From: Candidatus Epulonipiscium fishelsonii
Lineage (GTDB): Bacteria; Bacillota; Clostridia; Lachnospirales; Cellulosilyticaceae
Reading direction: 5' to 3'
Length of the DNA stretch: 56,696 nucleotides
Assembly (NCBI GenBank): GCA_001983455.1
Contig: LJDB01000070.1
Span: 1 to 56,696 of the forward strand
This document shows, in pieces, positions 26,301 through 41,300 of the stretch. The translations under genes were made by a program, and so were the position numbers. The stretch's first letter is position 1, and the number at the start of each line of letters is the position of its first letter. Below the pieces are notes generated by a model. The model did not search any database, was not told the origin of the DNA, and was given only the letters and a program-made list of their open reading frames with translations.

Positions 26301-29300
26301 GTGCTTCAACTGCTGCTTGTGAATTTGAGCTATTAAGTACAGTATTTGCTGTATTAATTGCGGTTTGTAATGTACTTGCTTCAGTGTCAGAAACCCATTT
26401 AACTGATTTATCTATATCATTTCCATTGTTAGTACTTTGAATGGTATTATCCAAATTGCTTTGAACATTACCAATAAGTGCTCTTAGTGCAGTTTTATCT
26501 AATACCCCTACTTCTTTAGCGGCTTCAAAAGTGGCTACTGCTGCTTTTAGGTCAGCTATTGCCTGATCAACTGTGGCTTGATCTGCATTTGGGTTTGTAG
26601 ATACATCTGTTGCGGTATTAATAGCAGTTTGTAAAGTAGCTTTCTCATCAGATGTCACCCACTTAACGCCAAGCTCAACACTATCACTAGTTGTAGCTTC
26701 AAGAGTATTATCATGATTCATTTGAGCTTTAGCTATTTCAATTTGTAGTTGGTTTTTAGTTAATGTTCCAGGGGCTTTAGCTCCGTCAAAAGTTGATGTT
26801 GCTGTGTTTAAAGTAGCTAGTGCATTTGTAACCTGGGTTTGAGTTGCAGTTGTGGAGTTTACAACATCTGTAGCTGCCTTAATTGCCGCTTTATAGGTGT
26901 TCCATACTGTTTCTGTAACCCATTTAGTGTCAGGAGATACATCACTACCGTCTGTACTTTTTGTTGTGTTATCTAGGTTAAGCTGTGCATTAGCAATTGC
27001 AGTTTGCAGTGGAGATTTATTTAACGTACCATCTGCTGGTACAAATGCAGCCATTGCATTGTTAAGAGCAGTTCTTGCATCATCAATTGCACCTTGGTCA
27101 TTTCCACTCATAGCTGTTATTGCGTCATCAATTGCATCTTCAAGAGCTGTAGCCACAGTATCAGAAACCCATTTAGTTCCAACAGGGATATCTTCCCCAT
27201 TATTGGAGCTTCTAACAGCAGTGTTCAGTTTGCCTTGTGCTTGTGCAATAAGCCCTTGTAATGAACTTGGGTCAAGTGTACCGTCTTGCTTATGAGTGGT
27301 ATTAAAAAGATTGTTTGCCGCTTCTAAAGTAGTTTTTGCCCCATCAAGTTCTGTTTGAGTTGATGCTACGTCATTTAACACTCCCTTAGCTGTAGCGATT
27401 GCAGTATTTAGTGTAGCTTTATTCTCTGCGGTAACCCATTTAGTTCCTTTAGGTACGTCTTCACCATCTGCACTAACAGTGGTGCTGTCAAGATTATCTT
27501 GTACTTCTGCTATAAAGTCTTCCAGTATACTTTTGTCAAGCTTACCAAATTCTTTAGCTGCATTAAATACGGTGTTTGCAGCTTTTAAATCTGATTCTTG
27601 TGCTTCAACTGCTGCTTGTGAATTTGAGCTATTAAGTACAGTATTTGCTGTATTAATTGCGGTTTGTAATGTACTTGCTTCAGTGTCAGAAACCCATTTA
27701 ACTGATTTATCTATATCATTTCCATTGTTAGTACTTTGAATGGTATTATCCAAATTGCTTTGAACATTACCAATAAGTGCTCTTAGTGCAGTTTTATCTA
27801 ATACCCCTACTTCTTTAGCGGCTTCAAAAGTGGCTACTGCTGCCTTTAGGTTAGCTATCGCCGCATCAACTGTGGCTTGATCTGCATTTGGATCTTTAGA
27901 TACATCTGTTGCGGTATTAATAGCAGTTTGTAAAGTAGCTTTCTCATCAGATGTCACCCACTTAACGCCAAGCTCAACACTATCACTAGTTGTAGCTTCA
28001 AGAGTATTATCATGATTCATTTGAGCTTTAGCTATATCAATTTGCAGTTGGTTTTTAGTTAATGTTCCAGGGGCTTTAGCTCCGTCAAAAGTTGTTGTTG
28101 CACCATTTAAAGTAGCTAGTGCATTTGTAACCTGAGTTTGAGTTGCAGTTGTGGAGTTTACAACATCTGTAGCTGCTTTAATTGCCGCTTTATAGGTGTT
28201 CCATACTGTTTCTGTAACCCATTTAGTTTCAGGAGATACATCACTACCGTCTGTACTTTTTGTCGTGTTCTCTAAGTTAATCTGTGCATTAGCAATTGCA
28301 GTTTGTAGTGGTGTTTTATTTAGCTTCCCATCAGCTATTGCAGCTTCAAAATTAGTTACTGCAGTTTCAAGAGCAGATTTTGCACTTTCCACTTGGCTTT
28401 GAGTTGCAGTTGAGTCATTCATTATATCTATTGCATCGTTAATTGCATCCTCTAAATCTGTGGCCTTACTTTCTTCAACCCACTTAGTTCCAACAGGTAC
28501 ATCTTCTCCGTCTGCACTTTTAACTACACTGTTTAGTTTTCCTTGTGCTGAAGATATAAGCCCTTGTAAAGAATTTGGATCAAGTGTTCCAAGCTCTTTA
28601 GCTGTTTCAAAAGCGGTTACTCCGTCCGCTAAAGCTTGTAGTTGTGCCTCAACCTCAACTTGGGTAGATGTTGTAGAGTTAACAACAGCTGTAGCTTTGT
28701 CAATTATAGCTTTAAAAGTATTCCATTCGGTTTGGTCAACCCATTTTTTACCTTTTTCTACGTAGCCTGCACCTGTACTTATAAGAGTATTTTCTAGGTT
28801 AACTTTTGCATTAGAAATAGCCGTTTGTAGAGGTGTTTTATTTAACTTACCATCATGTATTGCACCATCAAAGGCAGTCATTGCAGCTTCTATTGCTTGT
28901 TTTGCTGATGTAACTTGGTCTTGAGTGGAACTTGGGCTATTCATTACACTTGTTGCTGTAGTAATTGCATTTTTCAAAGCTGTAGCCATGCTTTTTTCAA
29001 CCCATTTAGTGCCAACAGGTACGTCATTTCCATCTTCACTACTAATTACGCTATTTAGTTTGCTCTGAGCTTGAAGAATAATGTTTTGTAGTGAATCTGC
29101 GTCAAGCGTTCCTTCTGCTTTTGAGTCATTAAAAGCTTTTTCTGCTTGTTCTAAAGCCTCTTTAGCACTGTCAAATTCTGCTTGTGTTGAATTAGAATCA
29201 GCTAGTGCATCTTTAGCGGCTTGGATTTTTTCTTCTAAAGTAGTATATACACCTTGAGTAACCCATTCAGTGCCAACTTTTACATCAATGCCGCCTCTAG

Positions 29301-32300
29301 TACTAACAACTATATCTTCCATACTACGTTCTGCGTCTTCTATAGCATCCTCTAGTATTCCTTTGTCAAATTTACCGTATTTCTTAGCGTTATTAAATTG
29401 GGTGTTAGCGTTTTGTAACTTAGTTACATACTCTTGAACCTCTGTTTGAAGTGCATCAGGGTCGTTTGCAACTGCCATTGCTTCGTTAATTAATGCTTGA
29501 AGAGCGTCCGCTGTAGTTTTTGGAACCCATTTAATGCTTTTATCTATATCATTACCGTCTTTTTCACTAGTAGCTGTGTTATCCAAATTGCTTTGAATAT
29601 TGCCAAGAAGTGTTCTAAGAGTATTTTTGTCTATTAAACCATCTTGTTTTCCATTCTTAAATGTGTCATATGCTCCTTGCAACGCTGTTTTTGCATCAGC
29701 AATATCAGTTTGCGTTGAAGTAGGGTCATTCATTATATTGGTTGCTGCAGTGATAGCATTTTCAAGAGCAAGTGCTTCTTCAGTTGAAACCCAAAGAGTT
29801 CCTTTTTCTACGTCGTTTCCACTTACAGCACTTTCAACAGTATTGTCTAAGTCTTCTTGTGCTTCGTCAATTAACGCTTGAAGTTCATTGCCATCTACAA
29901 CAATTACTTTAAATTGTAATGTGCTTGTGTTGCCAATTTCATCTTCAGCAGTATAAACTACTGTGTGGTCTCCTGCTATAGAAGTATTTATAAAGTTACC
30001 GTTGTATGGACTACCACTAGCTGGAGTTATTACATTGGTTAATTTTACAGTTCCTCCACTTGAGTCTTCTGCTGTTATAGGCATCATATAAAAACTATTT
30101 TTATCTACAAGAATTTCAAGATTATCTGATGTTTCTACTGCTGCTCCATTGTTTTTAAACGTTGGTAATGTTTTATCAATAACCACTTTTATTACAATTG
30201 GGGCACTTACGTTTCCAACATCGTCAGTTGCAGTGTAACTTAAAGTGTATTTTCCATCAGTTCCAGCAGTTAAGTCTGCTTCTGTTCCATCAGTAAATGT
30301 GTAGCTTATAGTTGGACTAGTCGCAAAGTTATCTGTTGCTGTCAAGCTTGGCATAGTGAATGTTTCCCCATTCTTAACATAAATTGTACTTGTTCCACTA
30401 TAACTTAGTTTTGGTGCTTCATCATCAATATCCAATGTAACACTAAGGTCATCTTTCATTCCTGCATCATTTTCTACTTCATACCTTATTGTATATCTTC
30501 CTCCCAATACAGGAAGTAGCTGTGGAAAATCTCCATATAAGCTGTGAGTAATTTTACGTGTTATATCACCTTGAAGTTCAGCAGGATCTACTTTTACTTT
30601 ACCTGTTATATCTGTCAAATAATCGAACGTGGTAGTCTTAGATATTACATAGTTTGTTTTTCCGCCATCAATACTTAATACTGGGCCTTCACCAACAACG
30701 ACTACGGTTATATCTTTAGTGCTTGAGTTTCCAAGAGAATCTGCTGCAGTGTAAGTTATTGTATAAGTTCCTGCTATAGCTGTATCAACAGTGTTTGCTG
30801 CAGGTGAGCCACTACCAGTGTATGCAACTGTATAGGTTGCAGTTGTTGTTCCCTGACGTGCGTCTATTGCTGTTAATGTTGGTATTGTAAACGTTGAATC
30901 CTTTGGTATTTTATATGATGTTTGAACACCAGCTTCAAATACTGGAGGTAAATTATCAACTACTACAGTTAAAACTTCTTCTGTAATGTTACCAGCTTTA
31001 TCTGTTGCCGTATAAGTTATGACAAATGTTCCACTGTCAATAGTGTTATCGAATGTTACGTCCGCATTATCTTTTTTAACAGTTACAGTTGGAGTTACAC
31101 TTTGGATAAAACTATCTGTTGCGGTTGCTGTTGGCTGAGTAAAAGTACTATCTTTATTTATTAAAAATTCTGTTGCTGATTGTGCGGGGTCTAGTGTAAT
31201 TGTTGGTGCACTTGCGTACACTTTAACAGTCATACTTGCACTTGTTGTTTGGCCTGCATTGTCTTCTGCTGTATAAGTTAAAGTATAAGTTCCAGGAGCA
31301 TTTGTATTTACAGCTCCAACTTTGTTGCTGGTGTTATACATAACTTCAACATCTACATCAATCATATCTCCAGCTGCATCTTCAGCACTTACAAGTGGTG
31401 TTGTAAATAAAGAACCTTTTTTAATATGGAACTCTTGCCCATTTGGCTCTGCCTTTGTACCTGTTTCGTCATAATAAATTAATTCTGGTCCACCTGCTAA
31501 AACGTTGACTTTAATTGTTAATGTGCCTTCGTTTCCAGCTAAGTCTGTAGCTTTATAAGTATACTCATGTGTTCCAGTTGTTAAAGTTACCGTATGGTTT
31601 CCATCAGTGTTAAACACTACAGGTGCTGTTCCGTCAATGTTATCTGTTGCTGTTAAGGTTGGGAAAGTATATGATCCAGCCTTAGTTGTAATCTCCATTG
31701 CATCACTATATTGGATTTTTGGTGCTTCTCCATCCACATATACTGTAATTGAAAGTTTACCTTCACCACCAGCGTCGTCTGTTGCAGTATAAGTTATAAC
31801 ATAAGTTCCAGCCACTGCGGTATTTACGGAACTTACTTTTCCATAGCCATATCTTTCAATGTCTGTAGATGTTACTGTTCCTCCAGTAGTTACAAGTTTG
31901 ATGTTACTTATATTAAAGGTACCATCTTTCTTAACTTTAATTACTCCATCTGTTGTATTAACATAGTTTGTTGCTCCTGGCCCATAGCCATCAAAAGTTA
32001 TTTGAGGGCCACCCATAACAATAACAGTTATAGTTGTTACGTCACTTTGGTTTCCAAGGCTATCTGTAGCTGAATATGCTATTTTGTAAGTTCCAGCATT
32101 TTTAGTGATATCTGATGCGGTTCCAGAGAAGCCTGAAACATCATCTGAAGTAATAGTTGTATTAACAGTTACTTTTCCATCAAAATTATCTTCTGCTGTT
32201 ATGTCTGGTATTGTAAATGTTGTATCGTTAAGTTGAGCATAAATAGTTCTATCTGTTGTTTCACTTAGTATTGGACCTTGGTTATCTACTACAACAGTTA

Positions 32301-35300
32301 TTTCTTTTACAGTAGTGTTACCAGCCAAGTCTGTTGCTGTATAAGTTAAGACATAAGTTCCATCCACCGTCTTATCAAATGTAGCTGCCACTCCATCTTT
32401 TGTAACTGCTTTAGTTACAGCTACACTTTGCTTAAAGCTATCTAAAGCTGAGGCAGTTGTTGGTTCAGTGAAAGTAGTATCATCTTTATTTATAAAGTAA
32501 TATTCACTAGTTGTGTTTGGAGTTAGAGTAATTGTTGGTGCACTTGCGTACACTTTAACAGTCATGGTAGCACTAGTTGTTTGCCCTGCATCGTCTGTTG
32601 CACTGTAAACTAAAGTATATTCTCCTGTTGCAGTGGTGTTTACTGCTCCAACTTTACCACCGTTATACGTAATTTCAACTTCAACGTCTAATATGTCTCC
32701 GTCAGAATCTTCACCAGTCACCACTGGGGTTGAGAATATAGAGCCTTTTTGAACATGAAGTACTTTTCCTTCTGGGTTTACATCCCCCGTTCCATCATTA
32801 TATTTCAATGTTGGACCAGCACCCAATACATATACTGTAATTTCTATTTCAGATGTATTACCTGCTTTATCAGTTGAAACATACTTGTAAGTTGTGTCTC
32901 CTGTTAAGGTTACAGTGTAATTTGTAATGGTTGTTGTACCTTGCATAAGTTTTACGTCAGCTGTTCCGTCAATATCATCACTTGCTGAAACTGTTGGGAA
33001 AGTATATGCTCCCGCAGCTGTTGTAATTTCTGTTTTACCTGTATATGCAATCTTTGGTGGCTCGCCATCTACGTAAACTGTAATTGCAAGCTTACCTTCT
33101 TCTCCCGCATCGTTTGTTGCTGTATAAGTTATAATATAAGTTCCAGCTACATTTGGATCAATGCTTGATACTGCTCCGACACCATATTTTTCTATAGTTG
33201 GAGTTTGTAGTGTAGCTCCAGTTGATGCAGAAACTTTGATGTCATCTTGAGAGAATGCTGTGCCTTTCTTAACTTTAATTACTTTGTTTGCAACTTCTGA
33301 ATAGTGCGTACCATCATAGCTATTAAATGTTACTTCTGGTCCATCAAGTACTTCCACTGTTATTGTAGTTACTAGGCTGTTGTTGCCAATTGAGTCAACT
33401 GCAGAGTATTCCACGGTGTAAGTACCCACAGCATCCACTATATTTGCTTCGGCAACGTCTGCTCCAGCTGAATCTTTAATTGATTTTGTTACATTTACTG
33501 CCCCATCAAGATTATCTTCTGCTGTTATTTCAGGTAATTCAAATGTTGAATCATTAAGTTGAACATAAATAGTCCTGCTACCTGTTTCACTTAATATTGG
33601 ACCTTGGTTATCCACCACTACAGTTACTTCTTTAACAGATTCATTTCCTGCCTCATCTTCTGCAGTGTAAGTTATAACATAAGTTCCATCACTTTCTTTA
33701 TCTAGTGCACCAACTACATTTCCATCTTTCTTAATTTCCACTGTTGCTGTTAATGTTCCATCTGTTGCATCTGTTACAGTTGAAGTTGGTTCGGTAAATG
33801 TACTATCCTTATTGATATATTGAGTACTAGTTACATCTGGAGTTAATGTTATTACAGGTAAATCTCCATCAACTATTACTGTCATGGTAGCACTTGTTGT
33901 TTGGCCAGCGTCATCTGTTGCAGAGTAAACTAAAGTATAAGTCCCTACTGCTTCAGTGTTAACTGCTCCAACTTCAGCAGAATTATACGTAATCTCAACT
34001 TCTACATCTAATAACTCGCCATCATCATTTTTACCTGTTACGCTTGGTGTAGCAAATATAGAGTTTTCTTTAATTTTAATAACTACGCCATCAGGAGATT
34101 TTTCGGTTGTTCCGTCGTTGTAAGTTAAAGTTGGAACTCCTCCCAATACGTGTATAGTTATATCAGTTTCAGCTTTATTTCCAGCGTCATCAAAAGCGAT
34201 ATATTTATAAACATACGTTCCTTTAGCTAGTGTTACATTTAGTCCTGAAATAGTGGTTCCATCAGGAGCTTCAACCATTACGGTAGCAGTTCCATCAATG
34301 TTATCTGTTGCAGTTAATGACTCGAAAGAGAAAGTTCCTGCGTTTGTTGTAATTTCAGTTTCGCCAGTGTAATTAATTAGTGGTGCTTCTCCATCCACAT
34401 ATATTGTAACAGAAGTTGTTCCTTCGTTGCCAGCTTTATCTGTGGCTGTATAAGTTACAGTGTACGTTCCTTCAGTATTTGGATCAACACTTGAAACCGT
34501 TCCAAAATTATATCTTTCAATTTGTGGAGTTGGATTTAAAGTTGAGCCTGCTGATGTAGTTATAGAGATATCATTTAAAGTAAAAGTTGTATCTCCTTTT
34601 TTAGCTTTAATCAAGTTGTTATTTCTTTCTTGGTAACTAGCTCCGTTATAGGTGTAATCTAGTGTTGGTACATCACCAATTACAATTACGGTTACAGTGG
34701 TAATTGCAGATTTGTTTCCAAGTGCATCTGTTGCGGAATATTCCACTTTGTAAGTTCCAGCAACTTTTACAATGTCAGCTTCAGTTACAACAGTTCCGTC
34801 TTTAGAAACTACTATATCTACGTCAACTTCTCTATCAATGTTGTCTGTAGCAGTAACTTCAGGTATTTTAAATTCTTTTTCATTTATTTGTGCATAAACA
34901 GTAGTAACTTCCACTGTGCTTAATGTTGGTGCAACTGTATCTACGTTTACACTTACAGTTATTGTTGGGCTCAAGTTTCCAACTGAGTCTTCAGTCTTAT
35001 AAGTTAATATATAAGTTCCATCAGCAGTGCCGTCTGTTTTAACTTCTGTTACGCTCACACCATCTTTAGTAATGGTTGGTGTTACAGCTTTCCATGCAGC
35101 TCCCACTACATCATCAACATCATCAAATGATGTTACAGTTGGTGCTACATACGTTGTATCAGCATTTACGTTAATTGTGTAGTTTGTGTCTTCACTTACT
35201 TCTGTTTCTGCAACATTGGAGTCTGTGTATTTAAGTTTTGGACCAGCTCCGTCAACGATTATCGTAATATTAATATTTGCGGAGTTTCCTCCTTCGTCTG

Positions 35301-38300
35301 TGGCTGTATAAGTTATCACAAACGTACCCACTTGTGCGGTGCTAAATGCACTTACAGTTGTTCCGTCTTTTTTGATTGTGTGTGTAACTTCAAGCTGATT
35401 AGCTCTATCGTCAACAGCAGTTACAACAGGAACGTTGTATGGACTGTTACGCTTAACTTTAATTGAGCTATCTGTTGTTTCGTTATAAATTCCATTTCCG
35501 TTTGTGTCATAGCTAAATTCTATACTACTGCTATATATATTTACAGTTATTTCTATAGCTTCACTAACGTTTCCTACGGTGTCTGTTGCAGTATAAACAT
35601 ACACTTGTGTGCCCGCCGCATTTGTATCAACAGGTGTAGCTATATCATAAATAGTATTATTTAACTTGACTACTACTGGAGTTGTGATATCAATGTTGTC
35701 AGTTGCAGTTATTGTTGGTAATGTTAGTGCATCACCTGTTTTTAAATTAAACACTAGTGTTTTTTCAGGGTAAACTAATTTTGGAGCTTCACCGTCAACA
35801 TATACCGTTACGGTTATCTTGCTAGTGTTACCAGCTTCATCTGTAGCTGAGTAACTTATTGTATAAGTGCCAGGTACAGCTAGGTCAACTTCGTCAACAG
35901 CACCAAAGCTTGCTCTTGTAATTTCTCTTATAATGTCATAATTACCTACAACGGTTACGTCTGGATATGTGAAAGTCCCTGATGTAGTGCTCTTTACTTT
36001 AATCTTTTTATTATCGCTTGGGTCAGTGATATTTCCATTAGGATCGTAGCTTAACTCTGGACCTTCTCCATCTACATGCACAGTGATTGTGCGTGTTGAA
36101 ACATTTCCAACTTCGTCTTCTGCAGTATATTTTGCAGTGTAAGTTCCTGTAGTTGCTACCATTTCTGTAAAGGTATGAACTAAGTCTAGTTGATTTCTAA
36201 TTTCAGGTTCAATAATACCCATGTTGCCATCATAGTTATCTTCCGCTGTAATTTTTGGTAGTCTGAATACAGAGTCATTTACTTTAATATAGAAAGTGGT
36301 TGTTGGGTCAGAGTACTCAATTACTGGTGCTGTACCATCTACTATGATAGTGATCTCATGACTACTTTTGTTTCCAGCAGTGTCTTCTGCTTCATAAGTT
36401 AATACATAAGTTCCTTCTGCATCCAAAACGGTGTCTGTGCCTCCAGTAAATTCTTCACCATCTTTAGTAATGGTTGGAGTCACAAGAACATTAATAATTC
36501 CGTCCACAGCATCACTTGAAGTTACAGTTGGCATGGTAAATGTGGTGTCACCAAGTTTTACCTTAATAAATGTTTCATCTGTTGATGGGGTAAGCACTGG
36601 CCCCGCACTATCTACATATACAGTGATACAAAGTGTAGAGGTAATTCCAACACTGTCAGTTGCTGTATAGGTTAATTTATACTCTCCCGCTTGTGCTGTG
36701 TTTAATGCTTGAATTGTTGTATATGTCAAACCGTTATAATCTAGCTGTTCAATCAAAGTATTTACTTCAAGTTCTGCATCTTTTGAATCTTTAGCAGTTA
36801 CAGTTGGCATCGCAAGAGCTTCACCTTGTGTAACTTTAATAACTCTATCTTCATCTTCATTAAAAGTTCCGTCTCCATCAGTATCATATTTAAATGTTGG
36901 AGGAATGTTTTCATATACATGAACCGTAATTATAACTGGTTCACTAATGTTTCCTACGGTATCCGTTTTTGTATAAGTTAAAGTAAATACCCCAGCTTGA
37001 GACGTAACCTTCTCTAGCCCTTCCGTAAACTCGTAACCATCTTCATCTGTTATTTTAAGATCAAGTCCATCACTGAAAGAATATATTCCGTCAATATTAT
37101 CTTCTGCATATATATCATCAATATTAAGATTATCGCCTACTATTTTTCTTATTACAATATCACCATTATAGGTTAAGACTGGTGGAGTTCCATCCACATA
37201 CACTGTTACAACAAGGCTGTTTTTGTTTCCAGCGGCATCTGTTGCAGTATAAGTTATTGTAAACGTTGCGTCTTGGTCTGTAGAAACTTCTTCCATCTCT
37301 CCAAATCCAAATTTTTCAATTAAGATTTCAACAGCTACTGCTTCTTGCACAGTATTTCCAAATTCGTCTATTTTTTCTGTATACGCTGTTACAGTTGGCA
37401 TGGTAAATGGTATATTGTCCCTAGGAACTTTAATTGTTTGAGAAGTTGTTCCCATATAGTCATACACAAACTGTGGACCGTCTCCATAAACATTAATGCT
37501 AATTATTAATTCTCCAACGTTTGTTGCCTCGTCCGTTGTTCTATAGACTACTTCATATACCCCTGAAGCTGAAATCATATCAGCAAAAGTTACTGTTACA
37601 TCATCAGATTTTCTTACTATAAATGGAGTTATTTCTCCCATATCTCCGTCTATATTGTCCGTAGCTTCAATCACTGGCAATTTAAATTTAGGATCATCTT
37701 TACGAACATTAAGTGACATTTCTTCATCGTAATCAAATTTTGGTGCAACATTGTCTACTATTACAGTCACAATATGCTCAGCAATATTTCCAGCAGCGTC
37801 TTCCGCTTTATAAGTTACAGTATACGTTCCATCACCAGCAGGACTTTGATCAAACGCTACTTCTTCTCCATTTTTAGTTACAATCATTGAAGTTGTTACT
37901 GCGGTAGGCACCTCTATACTATCAACATCATTCCAAACTTCGTCATCTGCAGTTATAGTTGGCAAATCAAAAGCAACATTTTCGTTTACTTTAAATAATG
38001 TTTCAGCTGTTGACGGATATATAGTTGGTTTTTCCCCATCCACAAAAGCAATAACACTCATTGTAGACTCATTACCAGCTTTGTCAATTGCAGAATAAAC
38101 TAATTTAAAAGTTCCTTCATTTAGCGTATCTACACTTTCAACTTGAGTCTCAACCATATTTTCTACTTTGTAAGTAACCAAAGTTACATCCAAGAAGCCA
38201 TCTTCTTCGTCTTTTGCTGATACCATTGGCTCAACAAATACACTGTCTTGTTTTACATACATTGTTTCAGTTGTTGTTACAACATCTGTTTGTTCGTTCC

Positions 38301-41300
38301 CATCAATATTATAACTAAATAGTGGTACGTTATTACCAACATTAATTGTTACAACAATTACTTTTGACTCATTGAAAACCGCATCTTCAATTTTAAATGT
38401 TATTTCATAGGTTCCAACATTAGCAGTAATATCACTAACTTCTCCTCCAGCAGGAAAACCTGTTCCATCTGTTTGAACAATAGAAGGGGTTACAATTCCC
38501 ATATCTTTTTCAATATTATCAAATGCTGTTACATTTTCTAAAAGTGTAGCTATATATTTATTTGCAGTTTCATCAAGTACAGTTGCAAGGTCATCATTAA
38601 GGTTTACGTTATATTCCAAACCACCTTCATAAGTTAAAGTTGGAGCTTCACCATCAACAATTACTACAACAACTTTTTCAGTAGAGTTTCCAACTCCGTC
38701 AGTCAAGGTGTAAGTTAAGGTATAAGTTCCCACAACAGTTATATCAACTTCTGTAACGCCCTCAAGGAAAATAGGGTCTCTCTTAATAGCAAGTGTAACA
38801 GTGGCAGCTTCTTCAACAGCATCTAAAGCAGTGTCCAACCCAGTAACATCTGGCATAATGAATGTTGAACCATCAGTTGTAATCCCTGTATTTTGTTGAA
38901 CTTTAATTAAGTCTTGACCAGTATATATTATTTCTGGTGGAGTTCCATCCACTAGAACCATAACAGACATTGTACTTACATTGCCTGCTTTATCTTCTGC
39001 AGAATAAATTATTTTAAATATAGCTTCTTCGGCTGTCTCAATAGCACTAATTGTTGTTCCAAGTGTTCCGTCAACATCAGACTCATATATTTGTTGCACA
39101 ACTTCAAGATATCCATCTTCTGCGTCATGAGCTGTAATTGCTGGGTCTGCAAATGGTGTATTTTGTTGTACTACCATTCTTTCTGCTGTACCTATAACGT
39201 CTACTTGTTCTACTCCATTTATAGTGTAGCTAAATTTTGGCACTTCACTTCCAACATTTACAATAATCTCTACAGCGTCACTTACATTTCCAACATCATC
39301 TGTTGCTGTATAAGTTAGTGTATAGTTCCCTGAATATGCAGTTTCTAATAATTTTTCGTTTTCTCCAATGAAACCATCTTCTATAATAGATGGGTCGGTT
39401 ATTTTAAGATTTATTCTGTCGTTTAGATTTCCGTCTACGTCATCTTCTGCAGTTATCTCTGGTACAACAGGGATGTTAAATATATCACCAACATCAATAT
39501 TAAATTCTGTTCCACCTTTATAAGTTAACACGGGAGCTTTACCATCCACAATTACAGTAAGGGAGACATCAGTTGTGTTACCAACATGGTCTGCTAAAGT
39601 ATACTCTAGTAAATATGACCCTGGGTCATTAATATCAACAGTGTCTCTTACTCCTGCTCCTTCTTTTGTTATTGATAACTCTATTTTGTCACTTAAATCT
39701 ATATCTGGATCAAGATTATCGGTAGCTATTACAATCGGCATATCAAATGTAGAGCCGTGTTCTGTATTTCCTGTACCTTGTTGAACTTTAAGTATTAAAT
39801 CATCAAAATTACTATCCAAGTCTCCATTTGTATCATACTCAAGCACTGGGGCAGTACCATCCACAGTTACTTTTATAACCATGCTTGTAGTGTTGCCAGC
39901 CAAGTCCTCTGTAGAATAAGTTAGTGTATAAACTCCTTCATAAGATGGGTCTACCAATTCTAATGGGTCTGTTGGTGGATCTTCAATGCCATATTCATAT
40001 GTAACTACCAATTCTACTGGCATATCTCCGTTTTTAGCGTCTGTAGCTGTTACGGTTGGCATGCTAAATGGGTCATATTGTTTAAGTCTGATGTCTGTTT
40101 TGTCATGTTCGTCGCTTTCACCGTCTTTGTCGGTATCATACCAAAATACTGGTGGCGTTCCATCTACAATTACGGTCATTACAATTCTTTCACTTTCGTT
40201 TCCAGCCCCGTCTGTAGCATAGTACGTTAATGTATACGTTCCGTCTACACTTAGATCAAGAAATATTCCGCTTACAACATCCTCGTAAAGTTTTGTTTCG
40301 CCTTCAAATTCTATTTCTAATATAATTTCCATGTCAGGATAAAATTCTTCGAAGTTGTCACTAAGTTCTATATCTGTTCCATCGTCATTTATAAATGGCA
40401 TAGCAAATATTGCTGAACCGTTTACATTAAATTCTAATTTTCCGCCTTCATAGTTGTTTGTTAGGACTGGAGATGTACCATCTACAACAACAGTTATAGT
40501 GGTTCTTCCTTCATTTCCAACTTCATCACTTGAAACATATTCAAGTACATATTTTCCTTCAGCTGTAACATCAACTTCTGTTCCGCTAAAGTCAACTTGA
40601 TTATCATCAGAATCATATTTAGTTATAGTTAAATCGTACTCTACGCCGTCACCATATTCGCTTCCATCCATGTTGTCTGCTACAGTAACCGTTGGCATTG
40701 CAAAGCTAGTGTCATTTTGTTGTACTCTCATAACATTGTCAGCATCACTAACGTCATCAGTAAATTCTGGTGCTGTACCATCTATACATATTTTTAGCTT
40801 AAGGATTTCACTAAGGTTACCACTAGTGTCTTCTGCTTGATACGTTAATATATATATACCTTCTTCATTTATGTCTATTTCTTCACTTCCAAGTGGAGAC
40901 CCATCTTTTGTTATATCAAGATGTATTGTTAGGTTTGCTACCATACGAGCTATTGAACCATCAACGTTATCTGTAGCTGTTACATATGGCATGCTAAAGT
41001 CAGGGTCACCTTGTTTATATATAAGAAGTTCTTCTCCTTCATAACGAAGTACAGGTTTTGCTTGGTCGCCAAATACTTTAACAGTGATTACTAATTCTTT
41101 ACATGTGTTTCCAGAGCTATCTGTCGCTGTATAATGCAAGGTATAATCTCCTGCTGGAGTACTTTCATCAATTACAGTATAACCTGTGTCTATGCCATCT
41201 TGTTTTATTACTAAATCCACATTTACATGTTCATCTAAGTTATCAGTCGCTATGATTTCAGGCATTGTAAAAGGTTTTCCTGCGGTTGAAAGAAGTTCAT

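Noticed and set aside
25310-28765. Several plus-strand frames of 60-130 codons opposite the FIVAR repeats
   Set aside because: They recur with the repeat period and mirror the coding strand's Ala/Thr/Asn codon use, so they are shadows.
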